From positions 1-18,508 of the forward strand of contig CALCZO010000026.1 in the NCBI GenBank assembly GCA_937903315.1: 18,508 nt of DNA, given 5' to 3'. The stretch is from an uncultured Alphaproteobacteria bacterium. Its GTDB lineage: Bacteria > Pseudomonadota > Alphaproteobacteria > Rhizobiales > Beijerinckiaceae. The notes under the pieces were generated by a model, which saw nothing but the letters and a program-made list of their open reading frames with translations, was not told where the DNA came from and did no database searches. Of the stretch, positions 14,801 through 18,508 are shown piece after piece. Position 1 is the stretch's first letter; each line of letters opens with the position of its first letter. Both the position numbers and the translations under genes were made by a program.

Positions 14801-15976
14801 TCAAGGGCCGAGCGCGGTTTCGAGATCGCGGATCAGATCATCCGGGTGCTCCAGTCCGATCGACAGCCGCACCATCGTCTCGGTGACGCCCATGCCGGCG
14901 CGCTGTTCGGGCGTGAAGCGCTGGTGCGTGGTGGTGGCCGGGTGGCAGACGAGGCTTTTTGCATCCCCGAGATTGTTGGAAATGCGGATCAGCGCCAGCC
15001 TGTTGAGGAAGGCGAAGGTCTCCGCCTTGCTTGTGCCAACCTCGAAGGTGATCAGGCTCGACGGCCCGAGCATCTGGCGGGCGATGAGATCGGCCTGAGG
15101 ATGATCCTTGCGGCCGCAATAGCGCAGCGCCGCGACGGCGGGATGGGCGGCGAGCCAATCGGCGATGATCGCGGCGCTCTCCATCTGGCGGCGCAGGCGC
15201 AGCGGCAGCGTCTCCAGCGCCTTGAGCAGGACCCAGGCATTGAACGGCGACAGCGCCGGGCCGGTCTGGCGCAGCAGGGTATGGACATGGGCGGCGATGA
15301 ACTCGGACGAGGCGAGGATGACGCCCCCCAGACACCGGCCCTGCCCGTCGATATGCTTGGTTGCCGAATAGACGACGCAATCAGCCCCGAGCGTCAGCGG
15401 CTTCTGGCCCATCGGGGTGGCAAAGACATTGTCGACAACCAGTTTGGCCCCTGCCGCACGGGCGATGGCGGCGACGGCGGCAATGTCGATCACCTCCAGC
15501 GTCGGGTTGGACGGGCTTTCAAGAAAGAAGGCGCGGGTTTCAGGGCGAACGGCCGCCCGCCACGCCGCAAGGTCGGTGCCGTCGACCAGCGTCGAGGCAA
15601 CGCCAAATCGCGGCAGCAGATCCTCGATGACATAGCGGCAGGAACCGAACAGGGCGCGGGCGGCGACGATGTGATCGCCGGCGCGCACCAGCCCCATCAG
15701 CGCGGTCGTCACCGCCGCCATGCCAGACGCGGTCGCGCGCGCCGCCTCAGCCCCTTCGAGCGCGGCCATGCGCTGCTCGAACATCGCAACGGTCGGATTG
15801 GAGAACCGGGCATAGATGAACCCGCCGTCCGAACCGGCGAAGCGCTGCTCGCACTCCTCGGCAGTGGCATAGACATGGCCCTGCGTGAGAAACAGCGCCT
15901 CAGACGTCTCGCCGAACGACGAGCGCAGCGTGCCGGCATGGACCAGCAGGGTATCGGGATGGAACGGTTGGGTCAT
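14801..15976 (-). CDS. metZ: O-succinylhomoserine sulfhydrylase
   Basis: Cytosolic PLP enzyme (Cys/Met metabolism family, 391 residues) that joins sulfide to O-succinylhomoserine to give homocysteine. The PLP lysine is K207 in YSATKHIDGQGR. Other family motifs are FIYARFSNPTVAMFEQR (53-69), the cofactor-phosphate region ATASGMAAV, LESPSNPTLEVIDI (152-165), VVDNVFATP (180-188) and SLVCHPATTTHQR near the end. GQGRCLGG after the lysine agrees with the MetZ group rather than cystathionine gamma-synthase. A gamma-lyase activity cannot be excluded by eye. It diverges from a DecR-like regulator. The predicted promoter contains a perfect dyad, so control by that regulator is likely. The start has AGG nine bases upstream. 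Confidence 0.93.
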   Translation of the reverse strand: MTQPFHPDTLLVHAGTLRSSFGETSEALFLTQGHVYATAEECEQRFAGSDGGFIYARFSNPTVAMFEQRMAALEGAEAARATASGMAAVTTALMGLVRAGDHIVAARALFGSCRYVIEDLLPRFGVASTLVDGTDLAAWRAAVRPETRAFFLESPSNPTLEVIDIAAVAAIARAAGAKLVVDNVFATPMGQKPLTLGADCVVYSATKHIDGQGRCLGGVILASSEFIAAHVHTLLRQTGPALSPFNAWVLLKALETLPLRLRRQMESAAIIADWLAAHPAVAALRYCGRKDHPQADLIARQMLGPSSLITFEVGTSKAETFAFLNRLALIRISNNLGDAKSLVCHPATTTHQRFTPEQRAGMGVTETMVRLSIGLEHPDDLIRDLETALGP

Positions 15977-16003
15977 GGGCTGGCGCCTGATCGTCTGGAA
16001 CCT

Positions 16004-16035
16004 CGAAGCAAGGCAGGATAGACTGGCTTGCTTCG
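16004..16035. promoter_or_regulatory. Perfect 9-bp dyad, candidate shared operator of metZ and the DecR-like gene
   Basis: CGAAGCAAG (16004-16012) and its exact complement CTTGCTTCG (16027-16035) flank a 14-base spacer. The dyad covers the predicted metZ -10 region and start point and ends one base before the predicted -35 of the divergent regulator. That position suits binding by the Lrp-family protein encoded next to it. It could alternatively form a leader hairpin, but the metZ transcript probably starts inside it. Confidence 0.6.
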
Positions 16036-16043
16036 TTCGACAA
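16015..16043 (-). promoter_or_regulatory. Candidate metZ promoter
   Basis: On the minus strand TTGTCG (16043-16038) and TATCCT (16020-16015) are 17 bases apart. Both hexamers match the consensus at four positions. Transcription would start near 16008, about 32 bases before the metZ ATG, with the dyad overlapping spacer, -10 and start. Confidence 0.4.
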
Positions 16044-16065
16044 GAAGAACGATTGGTACTACAAT
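16037..16065 (+). promoter_or_regulatory. Candidate promoter of the DecR-like regulator and cysteine synthase genes
   Basis: TCGACA (16037-16042) and TACAAT (16060-16065) are 17 bases apart, each matching the sigma-70 consensus at five of six positions. The predicted start near 16072 leaves a leader of about 46 bases before the ATG at 16118. This is the best promoter match in the window. Confidence 0.55.
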
Positions 16066-16117
16066 AAGAACATCAGCCAAGGTCCGGGGGCGTCCCCGGC
16101 GACGAAAGACAACGGGA

Positions 16118-16579
16118 ATGGACGCGATCGACCGCAAGTTGCTCACCCTGCTGCAACAGGATGCCAGCCTGTCGCTGGCCGAACTGTCCGATCGGGTCGG
16201 CCTGTCGCAGACCCCGTGCTGGAAGCGCATCCAGAAGATGGAGGCCGCCGGCATCATCATGCGGCGCGTCGCGCTTGTCGATCCCGACCGGATCGGCCTT
16301 GGGCTGACGGTGTTCGTCTCGATCGAGACGGGCGACCATTCCGGCCCGTGGCTCGAGCGGTTCGCCCAGACCGTTTCGGGCATGCCGGAGGTGATGGCGC
16401 TCCATCGCATGGCCGGCGATGTCGACTACCTTGCCCATGTGGTCGTGGCCGACATGGCGGCCTACGACACGTTCTACAAACGGCTCGTCAACACCATCGC
16501 GCTCAAGAACGTCACCTCGCGTTTTGCGATGGAGCGGATCAAATCGACGACGGCCTATGTCATCCCTCCCCTGTCGTGA
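16118..16579 (+). CDS. Lrp/AsnC-family regulator, DecR (YbaO)-like
   Basis: DNA-binding regulator of 153 residues. The N-terminal helix-turn-helix (about 3-60) reads AIDRKLLTLLQQDASLSLAE and then SQTPCWKRIQKMEAAGII. The C-terminal RAM domain (about 64-150) is for effector binding and oligomer assembly (LGLTVFVSIETGDHSGPW, MPEVMALHRMAGDVDYL, YDTFYKRLVN). The sequence follows the DecR/YbaO pattern closely (TPCWKR, MPEV, RMAGDVDYL, SRFAMERIKSTT). In E. coli DecR senses cysteine and activates a cysteine-breakdown operon. Here it lies between metZ and a cysteine synthase gene, which supports a sulfur amino-acid role. The ATG at 16118 begins the conserved domain; a TTG-initiated extension to 16028 would run through the predicted promoter and is rejected. 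The downstream gene follows after 9 bases. Confidence 0.9.
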   Translation: MDAIDRKLLTLLQQDASLSLAELSDRVGLSQTPCWKRIQKMEAAGIIMRRVALVDPDRIGLGLTVFVSIETGDHSGPWLERFAQTVSGMPEVMALHRMAGDVDYLAHVVVADMAAYDTFYKRLVNTIALKNVTSRFAMERIKSTTAYVIPPLS

Positions 16580-16588
16580 AGGTGGTTC

Positions 16589-17620
16589 ATGAATGTCTGT
16601 AACGGTGTGATCGAGGCCATCGGCAACACGCCGCTGATCCGGCTGAAGGCGGCGTCCGAGGCAACGGGCTGCACGATCCTCGGCAAGGCCGAGTTCATGA
16701 ACCCGGGCGGCTCGGTCAAGGACCGGGCGGCGCTGGCGATGATCATGGCGGCCCGCGCCTCAGGGGCGCTGAAGCCCGGCGGCACGATCGTCGAGGGAAC
16801 GGCGGGCAACACCGGGATCGGGCTGGCACTGGTCGGCCGCGCGCTCGGCCACCCCACCGTGATCGTCATTCCCGACACGCAGAGCCGGGAAAAGAAGGAC
16901 ATGCTGCGCTTTGCCGGGGCGGAACTGGTCGAGGTGCCGGCGGTGCCCTATGCCAATCCCAACAACTATGTGAAGGTCTCAGGCCGGCTCGCCGGGCGGC
17001 TGGCGGCAAGCGAACCGCATGGCGCCTTCTGGGCCAACCAGTTCGACAATGTTGCCAACCGGCAGGGACACATCGAGACGACGGCACGCGAGATCATCGC
17101 GCAGACCGACGGCAAGGTGGATGGGTTCATCTGCGCCGTCGGCACCGGCGGCACGCTGGCCGGCGTGGGGATGGGGTTGAAAGCCCACAAGCGCACCATC
17201 ACCATCGGCCTTGCCGATCCGTTCGGCGCGGCTCTCTACAGTTACTACACGACCGGCGAGTTGAAATCTGCCGGCTCGTCGATCACAGAGGGCATCGGTC
17301 AGGGGCGGATCACCCGCAATCTCGAGGATGCGCCGGTCGATGTCGCGTTCCAGATTTCCGACGAGGAGGCGATCCCGGTGCTGTTCGACCTGCTCGATCA
17401 CGAGGGACTTTGCCTTGGCGGGTCTTCAGCCATCAACATCGTCGGTGCAATGAAGCTGGCGCGCCATCTCGGGCCGGGCCGGACCATCGTCACCATCCTG
17501 TGCGACGGCGGCGCGCGCTATGCGTCCAAGCTCTACGATCCAGGCTTCCTGCGCTCGAAGGGCCTGCCCGTGCCGGCCTGGCTGGAGCGGGCCGGCCGCA
17601 TCGATCCGGGACTTGCCTGA
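16589..17620 (+). CDS. cysK: Cysteine synthase A-type PLP enzyme
   Basis: Fold-type II PLP enzyme, 343 residues, expected to make cysteine from O-acetylserine and sulfide in the cytosol. IGNTPLIRL opens the domain, the PLP lysine is K44 in NPGGSVKDRAA, the substrate loop is EGTAGNTGIGLA (69-80), the phosphate loop is GTGGTLAGVG, and GGSSAINIVGA lies near the end. The loop EGTAGNTG replaces the EPTSGNTG of classical CysK, and the C-terminus is longer (LYDPGFLRSKGLPVPAWL), marking a distinct subgroup that I recall from alphaproteobacteria and fungi. It follows the DecR-like regulator by 9 bases with AAGGTGG as ribosome site, so the two are one operon. Given that partner, a role in cysteine desulfuration is possible and should not be ruled out. 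Confidence 0.9.
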   Translation: MNVCNGVIEAIGNTPLIRLKAASEATGCTILGKAEFMNPGGSVKDRAALAMIMAARASGALKPGGTIVEGTAGNTGIGLALVGRALGHPTVIVIPDTQSREKKDMLRFAGAELVEVPAVPYANPNNYVKVSGRLAGRLAASEPHGAFWANQFDNVANRQGHIETTAREIIAQTDGKVDGFICAVGTGGTLAGVGMGLKAHKRTITIGLADPFGAALYSYYTTGELKSAGSSITEGIGQGRITRNLEDAPVDVAFQISDEEAIPVLFDLLDHEGLCLGGSSAINIVGAMKLARHLGPGRTIVTILCDGGARYASKLYDPGFLRSKGLPVPAWLERAGRIDPGLA

Positions 17621-17649
17621 CAAGTTCAGGCCGCTATGACGGAAGGGCA

Positions 17650-17661
17650 CAGCCGCGGCTG
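17650..17661. promoter_or_regulatory. 12-bp perfect palindrome before the FAD oxidase gene
   Basis: CAGCCGCGGCTG reads the same on both strands. It sits in the 62-base gap between the cysteine synthase gene and the FAD oxidase gene, 21 bases before the latter's start. It could be an operator or a weak hairpin. In such GC-rich DNA chance is a real alternative. Confidence 0.25.
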
Positions 17662-17682
17662 ATTCCTCTTCAAAGGTGCGCG

Positions 17683-18508
17683 ATGACGAACGACCCATCC
17701 CGGCTCATTGACGATCTTGCTGCGGCTGTCGGAGCCGGCTTCGTCACCACGGATCCGGTCGAACTCGAGCCGCATCTGGTCGAGGGACGGAAAATCTACC
17801 GTGGCACGGCGCTGGCGCTGGTCGCGCCGGGATCGACGGACGAGGTGGCGGCGGTCGTCCGGATCGCTTGCGCGCATCGCGTGCCGATCGTTGCCCATGG
17901 CGGCAATACCGGGCTGGTGGGCGGCGGTGTGCCGGACCGGGCGATCGTGCTGTCGCTCAGGCGCCTGAACCGCATCCGCGATCTTGATCCGGTCAACATG
18001 ACGATGACGGTGGAGGCCGGCGCGGTCCTGCAATCGGTGCAGGAGGCGGCCGCAGCGGCGGACTGCCTGTTCCCGCTGTCGCTGGCGGCGGAAGGCTCGT
18101 GCACCATCGGCGGCAATCTGTCGACCAACGCCGGCGGCACGGCGGTGCTGCGCTATGGCAACGCGCGGGAACTGGCGCTGGGGCTGGAGGTGGTGCTGGC
18201 GGACGGCACGGTGATCCATGATCTCAACCGCCTGCGCAAGAACAACACCGGCTATGACCTGCGCAACCTGTTCATCGGCGCGGAAGGCACGCTCGGCGTC
18301 ATCACGGCGGCGGTGGTCAAGCTGTTCCCGGCCCAGCGGGCGCGGGCGACGGCCTGGGTCGGCCTCGAGTCGCAGGCGGCGGGGCTGGCGCTGTTCAGGC
18401 GCTTCCGCCAGCAGGCGGCCGACAGCCTGACCGGCTTTGAATTCATGTACGACATCGTGCTGCAGTTTGTCTTCCGGCATACGCCGGCGGTGGTGCGGCC
18501 GCTGGGCG
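17683..18508 (+). CDS. FAD-linked oxidase, D-2-hydroxyglutarate/D-lactate dehydrogenase type (3' part outside window)
   Basis: Flavoprotein of the vanillyl-alcohol-oxidase/GlcD family that oxidises a D-2-hydroxy acid; the substrate cannot be told. The first 275 codons are present, open to the right edge. The PCMH FAD-binding domain (about 35-215) shows VAPGSTDEVAAVVRIA, the pyrophosphate loop VAHGGNTGLVGGGVP (70-84), GSCTIGGNLSTNAGGT, LRYGNARELALGLEVVLADG, NNTGYDLRNLFIGAEGTLGV and then the start of the cap domain. These segments fit D-2-hydroxyglutarate dehydrogenases best among bacterial relatives. The ATG at 17683 has AAAGGTG a few bases upstream. It lies 62 bases after the cysteine synthase gene on the same strand. 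It may share that transcript or have its own promoter. Confidence 0.88.
   Translation, partial: MTNDPSRLIDDLAAAVGAGFVTTDPVELEPHLVEGRKIYRGTALALVAPGSTDEVAAVVRIACAHRVPIVAHGGNTGLVGGGVPDRAIVLSLRRLNRIRDLDPVNMTMTVEAGAVLQSVQEAAAAADCLFPLSLAAEGSCTIGGNLSTNAGGTAVLRYGNARELALGLEVVLADGTVIHDLNRLRKNNTGYDLRNLFIGAEGTLGVITAAVVKLFPAQRARATAWVGLESQAAGLALFRRFRQQAADSLTGFEFMYDIVLQFVFRHTPAVVRPLG

Noticed and set aside
13173..15098. Plus-strand frame of about 641 codons crossing the glycosyltransferase end, the LutA-like gene and the end of metZ.
   Set aside because: It crosses three supported genes in another frame or strand and carries no recognisable domain.
15977..16117. Possible SAM-II (SAM-alpha) riboswitch upstream of metZ, common in alphaproteobacteria.
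   Set aside because: I could not find the conserved SAM-II core in the metZ leader, and the predicted leader of about 32 bases is too short. A covariance-model search would settle it.

Overview
The window looks like a GC-rich chromosomal segment of an alphaproteobacterium, probably of the Hyphomicrobiales (Rhizobiales) type. The evidence is an archaeal-style class I lysyl-tRNA synthetase, a DUF952-pyrD pair, a small DUF6460-like membrane protein, a phage-repressor-type regulator of a kind common in rhizobia, and a membrane glycosyltransferase with an N-terminal MshEN/GspE_N-like domain. Genes are packed tightly: several stop/start overlaps (ATGA, GTGA, TGATG) and three convergent pairs whose stop codons lie 2 to 11 bases apart. 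No rRNA, tRNA, CRISPR array, insertion sequence or phage module is visible, and no stretch over 300 bases lacks a gene.

Left block (1-5773, all minus strand). An ABC importer of the COG1840/AfuA-FbpB type has two tandem, clearly paralogous periplasmic binding proteins followed by a permease that runs off the left edge. A perfect hairpin lies between the two binding-protein genes. Upstream are a TPR-methyltransferase and a divergent sodium:solute-symporter-like membrane protein, coupled by an ATGA overlap. A LuxR/NarL-type response regulator is transcribed divergently from the symporter-like gene.

Middle block (5905-13929). The response regulator is followed by the DUF6460-like gene. Then come DUF952-pyrD (minus), an XRE/S24-like regulator whose two protease residues appear lost (plus), class I lysK (minus), an orphan amino-acid-type binding protein (minus), and the processive-type GT2 glycosyltransferase (plus). 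A 51-residue membrane protein with a GTG start, easily missed, is coupled to the next gene.

Right block (13926-18508). A lone LutA/GlcF-type CCG protein precedes a sulfur amino-acid locus: metZ (minus) diverges from a DecR/YbaO-like Lrp regulator that is followed, 9 bases later, by a cysteine synthase gene. The 141-base metZ-decR interval holds a perfect 9-bp dyad that overlaps the predicted metZ promoter and abuts the predicted regulator promoter, so it is a good candidate shared operator. A FAD-linked oxidase of the D-2-hydroxyglutarate/D-lactate dehydrogenase type runs off the right edge.

Most genes are ordinary. The parts worth a second look are the degenerate symporter / response regulator / TPR-methyltransferase cluster, the S24-fold regulator lacking its Ser-Lys dyad, the DecR-like sulfur locus with its dyad, and the coupled small membrane protein. 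No clearly new multi-gene defence or mobile system was found.
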